From assembly GCA_026398135.1 (NCBI GenBank), contig JAPLTN010000068.1, positions 1 to 43,331 of the forward strand: 43,331 bases of DNA. Direction: 5' to 3'. Source of the stretch: Verrucomicrobiota bacterium (GTDB lineage: Bacteria; Verrucomicrobiota; Verrucomicrobiia; Opitutales; Opitutaceae). Numbering within the stretch: the first letter of the stretch is position 1; each line of letters starts with the position of its first letter. The notes beneath the pieces were generated by a model, which was not told the origin of the DNA, made no database searches, and was given only the letters and a program-made list of their open reading frames with translations. Shown piece by piece: positions 1 to 7,597 of this stretch. The position numbers were made by a program, and so were the translations under genes.

Positions 1-17
1 AAAACCAGAACCACGGA

Positions 18-115
18 GCCCAACCAGGCGCTAGAGCCAACACGGATGCTTGTCACGGATCCTGCTGCGCAGGCTCCGAGCCAAGCACCCGTGCGGCTCA
101 TCTAAGACGTTCGGC
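18..115 (+). other. attC-like integron recombination site 1
   Basis: The site begins with GCCCAAC (18-24), which fits the R'' consensus RYYYAAC, and ends with GTTCGGC (109-115), one base off the R' consensus GTTRRRY. Between them are imperfect complementary arms (about 34-52 and 79-97) with an extra unpaired base on one arm, as is typical of the folded attC strand, and a variable central loop. It closely resembles the site at 826-925. The preceding cassette lies outside the window apart from bases 1-17. Confidence 0.8.
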
Positions 116-148
116 AAAGAAAGCACTGAATAACCGTAATCGAAGAAT

Positions 149-296
149 ACCATCAGCCTGAACCGAATAATCAGCACCATCAGCACGAAGAATAATTTTG
201 TTTCAGGAGTGAATATCGAGACTCGCGGCAGGAGCCGCAAAATAGAATACCGTAATTAAACTATCAGCCCGAAATAATTAATACTATCAGCCTGAA
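149..296 (+). repeat. Four copies of a 14-bp degenerate repeat
   Basis: The unit ACYATCAGCMYGAA occurs at 149-162, 176-189, 260-273 and 283-296, all in the same orientation and irregularly spaced. Each copy is followed or preceded by A/T-rich sequence containing GAATAAT or AATTAAT. The copies fill the leader between attC site 1 and the TonB-like cassette gene at 307. They may be decayed tandem duplications or binding sites for a regulator; the sequence does not decide between these. Confidence 0.5.
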
Positions 297-306
297 AAGA
301 AATAAA

Positions 307-822
307 ATGACACATACTTTAAGCAACGCTTTTCTCGCTACTGTAATTCTCACGTTTACCAGTTTTTGCTTTTCACAGGAAATTCGAGAACCTACTTCTC
401 CTGCTATTGCAGAGTTAATCGGACCAGAGCGAACCACGAGAGTAAGCGAAGAGCAAAACGCTCTTATCCAGAAATACATAGCAAGGTGGAATCTTAAATT
501 CACAGATCTACACAAACCATCAGAACTGGACTCGGTTCCGATTATAATAAGTATGGCATCGCCAATTTATCCACCTGAAATGCATCGCGCTAGCATCGAA
601 GGAAGTGTAATTATTGGGTTTATTGTAGACAAAAATGGGAATGTTGCGTTAGCCTTTCCAATCGATGACCGCCCTGAGGACTTTTCTTTTGCTGCGGCGG
701 CAGTTGTTGCAGCATGGAGTTGGAAATTTGAACCCGGAATAAAAAACGGCGTCCCTGTAATGTCTCGTATGCGTGTTCCAGTAAATTTTAAACTTAACAC
801 GCCAAAACAAATAAAGAACTAA
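307..822 (+). CDS. Secreted TonB C-terminal-domain protein (integron cassette)
   Basis: The 171-residue product has an N-terminal signal-like hydrophobic segment (about residues 5-23, ending near FCFSQ) and then a TonB_C fold from about residue 75. Visible family features are a PIYPPEMHRASIEGSV segment, a DKNGNV turn and a WKFEPGIKNGVPV stretch. True TonB proteins are anchored in the inner membrane and carry a Pro-rich periplasmic spacer. Here the spacer is short and the hydrophobic segment looks cleavable, so this is probably a soluble periplasmic TonB_C-like protein rather than an energy transducer. The stop codon lies 3 bases before the R'' box of attC site 2, the usual arrangement for an integron cassette gene. 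Base composition is clearly A/T-richer than the chromosome downstream, consistent with transfer. The physiological role is unknown. Confidence 0.8.
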   Translation: MTHTLSNAFLATVILTFTSFCFSQEIREPTSPAIAELIGPERTTRVSEEQNALIQKYIARWNLKFTDLHKPSELDSVPIIISMASPIYPPEMHRASIEGSVIIGFIVDKNGNVALAFPIDDRPEDFSFAAAAVVAAWSWKFEPGIKNGVPVMSRMRVPVNFKLNTPKQIKN

Positions 823-825
823 GAC

Positions 826-925
826 GCCTAACATGGCGCTAGAGCCAACACGGGTGCTTGTCACGGATCCTGCTGCGCAGTCTCCGCGCCAAGCACCCGT
901 GCGGCTAATATCTATGACGTTGGGC
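826..925 (+). other. attC-like integron recombination site 2
   Basis: GCCTAAC (826-832) matches R'' RYYYAAC exactly and GTTGGGC (919-925) matches R' GTTRRRY exactly. The arms containing GGGTGCTTG and CAAGCACCC pair, with one bulged base near AGCC/GGCT. Most positions are identical to site 1, including the GGCGCTAGAGCCAAC block, as expected for the uniform attC sites of a chromosomal integron. It separates the TonB-like cassette from the toxin-antitoxin cassette. Confidence 0.85.
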
Positions 926-970
926 AAAATCGAATCTTGCATTTCTTAGACACCGCGTTCTAGTGAACAC

Positions 971-1156
971 ATGAGCTTAAAGCAGAACGCAATACAAGTT
1001 ATTAGTGCGCTCCCGGAAGACGCTAATTATGAAGTGGTAAGCGAAGAGCTGGCGATTCTTGCTGCACTCGACGAGGCCGAAGAAGATATTAGCGCTGGCC
1101 GTATTATTTCACACGAGGAAGTTAAAAAGCGCTTTGCCTCATGGATTATGAACTGA
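971..1156 (+). CDS. Antitoxin of a ParE-type toxin-antitoxin pair
   Basis: This 61-residue acidic protein lies just upstream of a ParE/RelE-fold toxin and overlaps it by 16 bases, so the two are translationally coupled. Its C-terminal part (residues 33-58, with LDEAEEDISAGRIISHEEV) is the kind of short acidic helix with a GRIISHEEVKKRF motif found in many small antitoxins paired with ParE/RelE toxins. No clear DNA-binding domain is visible in the short N-terminus, so autoregulation cannot be argued from sequence. It belongs to the cassette between attC sites 2 and 3. The assignment rests mainly on size, order and motif. Confidence 0.75.
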   Translation: MSLKQNAIQVISALPEDANYEVVSEELAILAALDEAEEDISAGRIISHEEVKKRFASWIMN

Positions 1157-1446
1157 TTTGGACCTATCGGGCCTCGGCTGACTTAGCGGACATTGTAAAA
1201 TACTATAAGATAGAAAAGGGAAGCGAAGCCGTAGCCCTAAAGGTCGGTGGGGCAATAATTGATCGCGTAGAAATCCTTCGAGCGTTCCCTGATATTGGCC
1301 CGCAGTATCCACGATACGTTGGACCGCATCGTGAGATTTTTTGTTACACGTATCGTATATTTTATCGAGTTGATAAAGCAGAATTTAAAGTGTTCATTTC
1401 TAGAGTCTGGCATGGCAGAATGGATCTGTCGGCCCTTCAATTATAA
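1141..1446 (+). CDS. ParE/RelE-superfamily toxin (integron cassette)
   Basis: The 101-residue protein has the ParE/RelE plan: an N-terminal strand followed by an ADLADIVKYYKIEKG helix, a central GPQYPRYVGPHREIFCYTYRIFYRVD hairpin and a final FKVFISRVWHGRMD segment. The R-x-x-x-H-x-R-x-D ending and the RIFYRVD strand are typical of ParE-like members, which act on DNA gyrase. RelE-type ribosome-dependent mRNA cleavage cannot be excluded from sequence alone. It starts inside the antitoxin gene and ends 7 bases before the R'' box of the third attC. Toxin-antitoxin cassettes are common in large chromosomal integrons, where they are thought to stabilise the array. Confidence 0.85.
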   Translation: MDYELIWTYRASADLADIVKYYKIEKGSEAVALKVGGAIIDRVEILRAFPDIGPQYPRYVGPHREIFCYTYRIFYRVDKAEFKVFISRVWHGRMDLSALQL

Positions 1447-1453
1447 AACACTG

Positions 1454-1490
1454 GCCGAACCAGGCGCTAGAGCCAATATGGATGATTGTA
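1454..1490 (+). other. Truncated attC-like site 3
   Basis: GCCGAAC (1454-1460) is the exact reverse complement of the R' box of site 1 and is followed by CAGGCGCTAGAGCCAA, identical to site 1. Similarity fades after about 1490, and no second arm or R' box follows. The site is therefore broken, and the IS30-type transposase remnant begins at the break. It marks the right end of the cassette array. Confidence 0.7.
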
Positions 1491-1560
1491 TAGCAGCATG
1501 AAAAACCTCGGCAGGAGATTGACCGTCGAGAACGATGCGGGGGCGGTTATTGAGGCGCGG
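1480..1560 (-). pseudogene. Remnant of an IS30-family transposase C-terminus
   Basis: On the minus strand, 1560-1480 reads RLNNRPRIVLDGQSPAEVFH, which is the conserved C-terminal segment of IS30-family transposases (NNRPR, then a TPAEVF-like motif). Nothing before or after it resembles the rest of the transposase, and the reading continues without its own stop into the broken attC. It is a decayed fragment of about 80 bases. No terminal inverted repeat is recognisable. It suggests that an insertion sequence landed in or next to attC site 3 and was then mostly deleted. Confidence 0.65.
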
Positions 1561-1860
1561 GTGCCTAAAAAAGGGGCGGGGTGTTACATGGATACAAAAT
1601 GTGCATTTGGTCTTAGCAAGGTTCCCCAATATTATTCCCAACCGGCACGGGTCACGCCCGCCAGAGCCCCGGGCTGCGCTGTCAGTCACGCCGTCTGCTT
1701 CCTCCTCCGCGCCTAAAATCGCTCCGTCCGGTGGAGTGCAGCCCCGCTGCGCCCGGCAGCCTGCCGGGCGCACCTACACCCTCATTTATCCGCTATTCAC
1801 TGTCTATTAATGCTGCCCATCCAGGTACAATATCTCGCCCCACCCCACGAAGAACGCGGC
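1561..1860. other. Gene-free stretch between the cassette array and hpf
   Basis: No credible coding region is seen here. Open frames in this stretch have no recognisable motifs and overlap one another. The only structured element is the perfect 25-bp palindrome at 1748-1772, listed separately. Composition changes here from A/T-rich cassette DNA to GC-rich chromosome, so this is probably the right junction of the integron region. Confidence 0.6.
1748..1772 (-). repeat. 25-bp perfect palindrome downstream of hpf
   Basis: TGCGCCCGGCAG and CTGCCGGGCGCA are exact complements separated by one C. The element lies about 90 bases past the stop codon of hpf (minus strand). It could form a very stable hairpin that ends or protects the hpf transcript, but no U-rich tail follows on either strand, so it is not a standard intrinsic terminator. 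It could also be a dispersed REP-like repeat. Confidence 0.5.
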
Positions 1861-2250
1861 TTATTCCGCCACTGCCTTGGGCAAATCCACGCCCAGCTCC
1901 ACGGCGTGCGGGTGATGCCGCTTCTCCTTTAACGCGCTGTGCCGCTTGCGCAGCAGGCCATCGAGTTTGTCCATCAACAGATCGACCGACTTGTAAGCGG
2001 AATCGGAGTCAACCGAGGCCACCAAGTCAGGCCCGCTGATCTCGATCTGTCCCTTGGCCACGAAATGCGCCTGCGCGCCCTTCGTTTTATCCAGATCCAC
2101 ATCGATCCGCACCCGGTCGATGCGCGGTTCATGCCGCAGGAGGCGGCCCGCTTTTTCGTGAAAGGCAGTCCGCATCGTGTCGCTCAGATCGAGATGGATT
2201 CCGCGCAGGATAAGCTTCGAGGCAATAACTTCAGGGGTGATATTTGGCAT
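1861..2250 (-). CDS. hpf: Ribosome hibernation promoting factor (HPF/YfiA family)
   Basis: The 129-residue protein has the single HPF/YfiA N-terminal domain, which binds between the ribosomal subunits at the decoding site and inactivates ribosomes in stationary phase or stress. Visible hallmarks are LILRGIHLDLSDTMR near the start, RIDRVRIDVDLD, FVAKGQIEISGPDLVASVDSDSAYKSVDLLMDKLDGLLRKRH, and the usual beta-alpha-beta spacing. It is a short-type factor: the long-HPF C-terminal dimerisation domain is absent and the protein ends in a short His-rich tail. It stands divergent from pyrH. No strong Shine-Dalgarno sequence precedes the ATG. Confidence 0.92.
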   Translation of the reverse strand: MPNITPEVIASKLILRGIHLDLSDTMRTAFHEKAGRLLRHEPRIDRVRIDVDLDKTKGAQAHFVAKGQIEISGPDLVASVDSDSAYKSVDLLMDKLDGLLRKRHSALKEKRHHPHAVELGVDLPKAVAE

Positions 2251-2426
2251 GGGGTTTCAGGGGTATGCGGCACGCAGGTTTGCGGCCGCGCCCAGCATCG
2301 GTCATCCCCGCCCAACACGGAAACCAATTCGCACGCTCGTCTCACGATTTCCCGGCCCGGTCTCGCGCCTAAACCGGGCCGCGTCGCGCTTGACCCTTCC
2401 GCACCGCGCCCGCTTCCTCTGCCCGC

Positions 2427-3167
2427 ATGAGCGAACGCCCGGCCAAAACCTCCCCCAGCGCCAAATATAAACGCATCGTCCTGAAGCTCAGCGGCGAAGT
2501 CCTTCGCGGCAAGGGAGCCGACCCGATCGATCCGCAAATCCTCGAAGACATCTGCCGCCAGGTTAAGGTCGCGCACGACACCGGCGTCGAGGTCTGCGTC
2601 GTCATCGGCGGCGGCAACATCTTCCGCGGCCTCACCGGCTCCCAGCGCGGGGTGGACCGCACCACCGGCGACTACATGGGCATGCTCGCCACCGTGATCA
2701 ACTCGCTAGCCATCATGGATTGCCTCGAAAAAATGGGGGTGAGCTGCCGCGTGCAATCCGCCATTCCCATGAACCAGGTTGCCGAACCCTTCATCCTGCG
2801 CCGCGCCATCCGCCACCTCGAAAAGGGCCGCGTCGTCATCTTCGCCGCCGGCACGGGCAATCCGTATTTTTCCACCGATACCACCGCCGCCCTGCGCGCC
2901 TCCGAAATCCGCGCCGACATCATCATGAAGGCCACCAAGGTGGACGGCATCTACAACAAGGACCCGAAGAAACACGAGGACGCCGTCCGCTACGACAAGA
3001 TCACCTTCATCGACTGCCTGAAACAGCGCCTCAACGTCATGGACAGCACCGCCTTCAGCCTCTGCCTCGACAACAACATGCCCATCCTGGTGTTCGACTT
3101 GAACGCCCCTGACGTCATCACCCGCGCCATCCACGGCGAAACCGTCGGCACGCTGGTGCATAGCTGA
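2427..3167 (+). CDS. pyrH: UMP kinase
   Basis: The 246-residue amino-acid-kinase-fold enzyme phosphorylates UMP to UDP with ATP in pyrimidine nucleotide synthesis. The sequence shows KLSGE (20-24) and the GGGNIFRG loop (61-68), followed by the [18 protein letters not shown] segment that contacts UMP. Further on are the [17 protein letters not shown] motif and the [13 protein letters not shown] region typical of bacterial PyrH. Length is normal. In most bacteria pyrH is followed directly by frr. Here a histidine kinase gene on the same strand lies between them. Confidence 0.97.
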   Translation: MSERPAKTSPSAKYKRIVLKLSGEVLRGKGADPIDPQILEDICRQVKVAHDTGVEVCVVIGGGNIFRGLTGSQRGVDRTTGDYMGMLATVINSLAIMDCLEKMGVSCRVQSAIPMNQVAEPFILRRAIRHLEKGRVVIFAAGTGNPYFSTDTTAALRASEIRADIIMKATKVDGIYNKDPKKHEDAVRYDKITFIDCLKQRLNVMDSTAFSLCLDNNMPILVFDLNAPDVITRAIHGETVGTLVHS

Positions 3168-3328
3168 AATACACCGGAACGGTTCTCATCTCAACGACTG
3201 CCTCCTCGCGCAGGCGTTCACCATCTACGGCGGGTTCGCTCATCGAATTCACCCGCTTCTTTTCCGTTCTAAACGGTGCGCGTAGTTAAGGGGTTCTCAG
3301 CCAAATTCACCGCGAACGATTCCTCACC

Positions 3329-5452
3329 ATGCCCACGCAGTCCCGCCCCCTTGCCGACCCGGAACGTTTGGCTGCCCTGCAGCGTCTGCGCCTCCTCGAT
3401 AGCGAGGCCGAGCTCACCTTTGATCGCGTCTCCCGCCTGGCCGCCCGCCTGCTCAACGCCCCCGTCGCCTTGCTCTCGCTGGTGGACGACCGCCGCCAGT
3501 TTTTCAAATCCGCCATCGGCCTCGAAGGCCCGGTCGCGGCCGCCCGCGAGACCCCGCTCAGCCATTCCTTTTGCCAACACGTCGTGACCTCGGGCGCGCC
3601 CCTCGTTGTCGAGGATGCCCGCGCCCACCCCGTCGTTTGCGACAACCTAGCCATTCCCGACCTCGGCGTCGCCGCCTATCTCGGCGTCCCGGTGTGCGAC
3701 CCCGATGGTTACATCCTTGGCTCGTTCTGTGTGATCGACGGCCACACCCGTGCATGGGCCGGGTCCGATATCGCGCTACTCCAAGACCTCGCCGCCTTGG
3801 TCATGACGGAAATCGCCCTCCGCCAGAAAAACCACATCCTCACCGAGACGACCACCGAAGCCCGCCGCCTTACCGCCGAGGCCAATGTCGCCACCCAGGC
3901 CAAAGCCGAATTCCTGGCCAACATGAGCCACGAAATCCGCACCCCCATGAACGCGGTCATCGGCATGACCGAGCTCTTGCAGCACACCCCGCTCAACGAC
4001 GAGCAAAACGACTACCTCGGCACCATCCGCTCCAGCGGCGAGACGCTCATGGCGTTGATCAACGACATCCTCGATTTCTCCAAAATAGAATCCGGCAACC
4101 TGGAACTCGAATCCGTGCCCGTAAATCTGCGCGATTGCGTGGAGAGCGCCCTCGATCTCGTTGCCCGTTCCGCCGCCACCAAAGGTCTCGATCTGCTCGT
4201 CTCCTTCACCCCAGAAACACCCCTCGCCATATACGGCGACCTCACCCGCCTCCGGCAGATCCTCACCAACCTGCTGAGCAACGCGGTTAAATTCACCGAG
4301 CGGGGCGAAGTGGTTTTGAGCCTCTCCTGCCAATTCACCGCCGCGACCGACTCCACGCGCCCACCCGATTGCCTGCTGCGCTTCACCGTGCGCGATACCG
4401 GCATCGGCATCCCCGCCCACCGCCGCGATCGCCTGTTCAAATCCTTTAGCCAGGTCGATACCTCCACCACCCGCCACTTCGGCGGTACCGGTCTCGGGCT
4501 CGCCATTTGCGCTCGCCTCGCATCGCTGATGCAAGGCCGCATCTGGATCGATTCCCAGTCTGCCTGCGGATCGACCTTTCACGTGGAGATCCCCACCCGC
4601 CCCGCCCCCGCTCAGCCCCGCCCGGACCAAGACCCCGATGCGGAACACTTCAAAGGCCGTCGCGTGCTCATCGTGGACGACAACCCCGCCAGCCGACAAA
4701 TCCTCCAAAACCAAGCCCAAAGCTGGGGCATGATTGTCCGCCCCGCCGCCTCCGGTCCCGAAGCGCTCAACTGGATTGACGGTGGCGAACCCTTTGATCT
4801 GGCGATCGTGGATCTGCAAATGCCGGGCATGGATGGCTACAACCTCGCCGCCGCGATCCGTCGCACCCGCTCCGCCCGCCAGCTTCCGCTCATCGCCCTG
4901 AACACCCTCGGGGAAAGCACCTGCGCACGCGATGGCATGGATATTAACAAAATCCTGCCCAAGCCGGTCAAAGTCGGCGTGCTTTATTCGACGCTTCAGC
5001 AACTTTTCCACTCGCCCCAACACCCTGTTCCCGCCCCCGGACAACCGGCAACCAGCCCTTCGCTGGCTGAGCTCCACCCGTTCCGCATCCTCGTCGCCGA
5101 GGATGTGCCCATAAACCAACGCGTCGCCCTCCTCTTGCTGGAGCGCCTCGGTTATCGCGCGGAAGTCGCCTCCAACGGCCTCGAAGTCCTCGCCGCCGTC
5201 GCCCGCACCCCCTACGACGTCATCTTCCTCGACGTGCAAATGCCCGAACTCGACGGCCTCGCCTGCGCCCGCCGCCTCTGCGCCGACTACCCAGTCAGCA
5301 AACGCCCTTGGCTGATTGCCATGACCGGCAACGCCCTGGAAGGCGACCGCGAGACGTGCCTGGCCGCCGGCATGGACGACTACATCAGCAAGCCCATCAG
5401 CGGCCAAAGCCTCGCCGCCGCCCTCGCTCTCGCCGCAAATCATAAACGATAG
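3329..5452 (+). CDS. Hybrid histidine kinase: GAF, kinase core and two receiver domains
   Basis: The 707-residue protein has no membrane segment and is probably cytoplasmic. Domains in order: a GAF sensor (about 20-165), a short coiled linker, and HisKA with phospho-acceptor H201 ([11 protein letters not shown]). These are followed by HATPase_c (about 300-423) with N-box N314/N318, the G1 box DTGIG (356-360) and GGTGLGL (385-391). Two receiver domains follow: REC1 (about 445-560) with D450/D451, D495 and K545, and REC2 (about 585-700) with E591/D592, D635, T666 and K688. The kinase core and both receivers keep their key residues. REC1 has N525/T526 where a Ser/Thr switch is expected. There is no Hpt domain or DNA-binding output, so phosphotransfer would go through an unlinked Hpt protein or regulator. 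The gene sits between pyrH and frr, with no cognate regulator nearby. Confidence 0.93.
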   Translation: MPTQSRPLADPERLAALQRLRLLDSEAELTFDRVSRLAARLLNAPVALLSLVDDRRQFFKSAIGLEGPVAAARETPLSHSFCQHVVTSGAPLVVEDARAHPVVCDNLAIPDLGVAAYLGVPVCDPDGYILGSFCVIDGHTRAWAGSDIALLQDLAALVMTEIALRQKNHILTETTTEARRLTAEANVATQAKAEFLANMSHEIRTPMNAVIGMTELLQHTPLNDEQNDYLGTIRSSGETLMALINDILDFSKIESGNLELESVPVNLRDCVESALDLVARSAATKGLDLLVSFTPETPLAIYGDLTRLRQILTNLLSNAVKFTERGEVVLSLSCQFTAATDSTRPPDCLLRFTVRDTGIGIPAHRRDRLFKSFSQVDTSTTRHFGGTGLGLAICARLASLMQGRIWIDSQSACGSTFHVEIPTRPAPAQPRPDQDPDAEHFKGRRVLIVDDNPASRQILQNQAQSWGMIVRPAASGPEALNWIDGGEPFDLAIVDLQMPGMDGYNLAAAIRRTRSARQLPLIALNTLGESTCARDGMDINKILPKPVKVGVLYSTLQQLFHSPQHPVPAPGQPATSPSLAELHPFRILVAEDVPINQRVALLLLERLGYRAEVASNGLEVLAAVARTPYDVIFLDVQMPELDGLACARRLCADYPVSKRPWLIAMTGNALEGDRETCLAAGMDDYISKPISGQSLAAALALAANHKR

Positions 5453-5570
5453 TGCCTCCCGCCGGACTCGACAGATCTCGGACTTTTCCTAGAGCATTGC
5501 CCTTGGCTGACCAAGTCCTTGGTAATTGGTCTTTCAGTGTTTCGCACCCATTTAACTTTCCCTTCCACCC

Positions 5571-6119
5571 ATGTCCTCTCCCTTCGTTAACGACGCTCAG
5601 GCCCGCATGAAAAAAGCCGTGGATCACACCCTCCACGAGTTTTCCAACATCCACACCGGCAAAGCCTCCCCCTCCATGGTCGAGGGCATCATGGTCGAGG
5701 CCTACGGCGCCATGTCGCGCATCAAAGACTGCGCCGCCATCAGCACCCCCGATCCGCGCATGATACTTATCACCCCCTGGGACCGCAGCCTCACCCAAGC
5801 CATCGCCAAAGGCATCCAACTCGCCAATCTCGGTTTCAACCCCGCCGTGGACGGACAACTCGTGCGCGTCCCCCTCGCCGATATGAGCCGCGAGCGCCGC
5901 CAGGAATTCGTCAAAGTCGCCCAACGCCTCGCCGAGGAAGGCCGCGTCCACGTGCGCAACGTCCGCCGCGACGTTCTGGAAGCGGTTAAAAAAGCCAAGC
6001 TCCCCGAGGACGACGCCAAGCGCACCGAAAAAGACATCCAGACCAGCACCGACAAAGCCATCGAGGACATCAACAAACACCTCGCCTCGAAGGAAAAAGA
6101 CCTGCTCACCGTCGGCTAA
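5571..6119 (+). CDS. frr: Ribosome recycling factor
   Basis: The 182-residue protein has the standard length and motifs of bacterial RRF. The helical first part contains FSNIHTGKASPSMVEGIMVEAYG, and the domain II and hinge segment contains DPRMILITPWDRS, AIAKGIQLANLGFNP and LVRVPLADMSRERRQEFVK. The C-terminal helix has DVLEAVKKAKLPEDDAKRTEKDIQ. With EF-G it splits post-termination ribosomes into subunits. The start is the ATG at 5571. The gene is 118 bases downstream of the histidine kinase and 57 bases upstream of proB on the same strand. Confidence 0.97.
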   Translation: MSSPFVNDAQARMKKAVDHTLHEFSNIHTGKASPSMVEGIMVEAYGAMSRIKDCAAISTPDPRMILITPWDRSLTQAIAKGIQLANLGFNPAVDGQLVRVPLADMSRERRQEFVKVAQRLAEEGRVHVRNVRRDVLEAVKKAKLPEDDAKRTEKDIQTSTDKAIEDINKHLASKEKDLLTVG

Positions 6120-6127
6120 GCTTGCAG

Positions 6128-6149
6128 GGCGGGGTCGCCGAACCCCGCC
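6128..6149 (+). other. Stem-loop between frr and proB
   Basis: GGCGGGGT (6128-6135) pairs exactly with ACCCCGCC (6142-6149) around a 6-base loop, 8 bases after the frr stop. No T-run follows, so it is not a canonical terminator. It may be an mRNA-stabilising or partial termination hairpin separating frr from proB. Confidence 0.45.
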
Positions 6150-6176
6150 GTTCGCCATCCCTCGCGCGACCACTCC

Positions 6177-7283
6177 ATGCCCGCCGCCCTCACCCTGCCC
6201 CGCCGCCTGGTCGTTAAACTCGGCACCGGCGTGCTTACCCACGGCATTGGCCAACTCGATACCGCACGTATCGACAGCCTCGCCGCCGGCTTGGCCCTCC
6301 TGCGCTCCGAAGGCGTGGAAATCATCGTCGTTTCCTCCGGTGCCGTCGGCCTCGGCATGGGCCGGCTCGGTCTCAAACGGAAACCCGCCGACGTTTCCAA
6401 AAAACAAGCCTGCGCCGCCATCGGCCAAAGCCTGCTCATGCAAACCTGGCAGCGCGCCTTCGATCCCCAAAACCTCACCGTCGCCCAAGTCCTGCTCACC
6501 CACGAAGACCTCCGCTCCCGCGCCCGCCACCTCGGCGTCAAAGCCTGCCTCGAAGACCTCATCAGCTACGGCGTCATTCCTGTCATTAACGAGAACGACA
6601 CCGTCAGCGCCGCCGAGATCAAATTCGGCGACAACGACACCCTCTCCGCCCTCGTCGCCGGCCTCGTCGGCGCCGACCAGCTCGTCATCCTCTCCACCGC
6701 CCCCGGCCTTATCGACCTGAAGGGAAGCGGCAAAATTCTGCCCGTGGTACCCAGGATCACCCCCGAGATCGAAGCCATGGCCGGAGGCACCACCGACATC
6801 ACCGCCACCGGCGGCATGATCTCAAAGATCACCGCCGCCAAAATCGCCCTCCGCGCCGGCTGCGGCGTCTTCATCGCCAGCGGCGCAGAGCCGGATATTC
6901 TCGCCCGCCTCTTTCGCGGCGACAACCCCGGCACCTACTTCGTCCCCGCCGGCGTGCCCCTGGAATCCCGCAAACGCTGGATTGCCCACTACCAACGCCC
7001 CACCGGCAGTATTTTGGTCAACGCCAACGCCGTCCCCGCCCTGCGCGACCAAGGCCGCAGTCTGCTCGCCGTCGGCGTGACCGGCATGCGCGGCCGTTTC
7101 GCCGCCGGCGATATCGTTAACATTGTCGCGCCTGACGATACCATCATCGCTCGCGGCGAAACCACCTACAGCGACACCGAAATCGCCCAAATCGCCGGCC
7201 TGCCCAGCGAACAAGTCAAACCGCTCTACCCCACCCGAAAACACCTCGAAGTCATCCACCGCGACGACCTCGTCGTACTCTGA
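6177..7283 (+). CDS. proB: Glutamate 5-kinase
   Basis: The 368-residue enzyme makes gamma-glutamyl phosphate, the first step of proline synthesis. The amino-acid-kinase domain (about 8-255) shows VVKLGTGVL, SSGAVGLGMG, the NENDTVSAAEIKFGDNDTLSA segment that binds glutamate and nucleotide, and a GTGGM-like TATGGMISKI motif. A C-terminal PUA domain (about 275-355) includes GRSLLAVGVTGMRGRF and VNIVAPDDTIIARG. Length fits the long, PUA-bearing form. The usual partner proA is not in the window. The gene follows frr on the same strand and may be co-transcribed with it. Confidence 0.95.
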   Translation: MPAALTLPRRLVVKLGTGVLTHGIGQLDTARIDSLAAGLALLRSEGVEIIVVSSGAVGLGMGRLGLKRKPADVSKKQACAAIGQSLLMQTWQRAFDPQNLTVAQVLLTHEDLRSRARHLGVKACLEDLISYGVIPVINENDTVSAAEIKFGDNDTLSALVAGLVGADQLVILSTAPGLIDLKGSGKILPVVPRITPEIEAMAGGTTDITATGGMISKITAAKIALRAGCGVFIASGAEPDILARLFRGDNPGTYFVPAGVPLESRKRWIAHYQRPTGSILVNANAVPALRDQGRSLLAVGVTGMRGRFAAGDIVNIVAPDDTIIARGETTYSDTEIAQIAGLPSEQVKPLYPTRKHLEVIHRDDLVVL

Positions 7284-7295
7284 TAGAATGACGCA

Positions 7296-7324
7296 TTGAC
7301 AAGCCGCCGTGCCCTGCGATTGAT
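7296..7324 (+). promoter_or_regulatory. Candidate promoter for rpsR
   Basis: A perfect TTGACA (7296-7301) is followed after 17 bases by ATTGAT (7319-7324), 17 bases before the rpsR start. The -35 box and spacing are ideal and the -10 box is weak. The same TTGACA-N17-ATTGAT arrangement occurs on the minus strand at 35192-35220, which makes both slightly more credible. Confidence 0.4.
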
Positions 7325-7341
7325 TCCACCTCTTTTTCAAA

Positions 7342-7539
7342 ATGAGCGTCACCGAAACCACCACCACGCAGTCCCTCACCCCCGAGGCCTTTCCCTTCAC
7401 CCAGCCTGAGCTAATGGTCCGCTACGTAACGGACACCGGCAAGATCCTTCCCCGGAAGTACACCCACCTCTCCGCCAAGCAGCAGCGCCGCGTTACCGCG
7501 ACCATCAAGCGCAGCCGCGCCATGTTGCTCGCCAAATAA
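7342..7539 (+). CDS. rpsR: 30S ribosomal protein bS18
   Basis: The 65-residue protein carries the S18 signature YVTDTGKILPRKYTHLSAKQQRRVTATIKRSR, which spans the rRNA-binding core. The first 24 residues are a short Thr/Glu-rich lead without the zinc-binding Cys residues found in some S18 paralogues. S18 sits on the 30S platform next to S6. Here it is monocistronic-looking, with its own promoter candidate upstream and an intrinsic terminator immediately downstream, and not next to rpsF and rplI as in many bacteria. Confidence 0.93.
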   Translation: MSVTETTTTQSLTPEAFPFTQPELMVRYVTDTGKILPRKYTHLSAKQQRRVTATIKRSRAMLLAK

Positions 7540-7565
7540 GCCCGGCCGCATCAAGCAGCCGCAAA

Positions 7566-7597
7566 CTGGGGATGGCATCAGCCACCCCGGTTTTTTT
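7566..7597 (+). terminator. Intrinsic terminator after rpsR, ending at the sua5 start codon
   Basis: CTGGGGATGGC and GCCACCCCGG pair around ATCA, with one bulged base, and are followed by seven T residues (7591-7597). The next three bases (7598-7600) are the ATG of the downstream Sua5-type gene. The terminator should end most rpsR transcripts. Transcripts reading through would supply sua5. Confidence 0.85.

Noticed and set aside
31-240. 69-codon minus-strand open frame at the left edge
   Set aside because: It runs through attC site 1, and an apparent open frame there reflects the site's symmetry, not a gene.
3776-5443. 555-codon minus-strand open frame opposite the histidine kinase
   Set aside because: It has Gly/Ala/Glu-biased composition typical of the antisense frame of GC-rich genes and no domain, and the plus-strand kinase is unmistakable.
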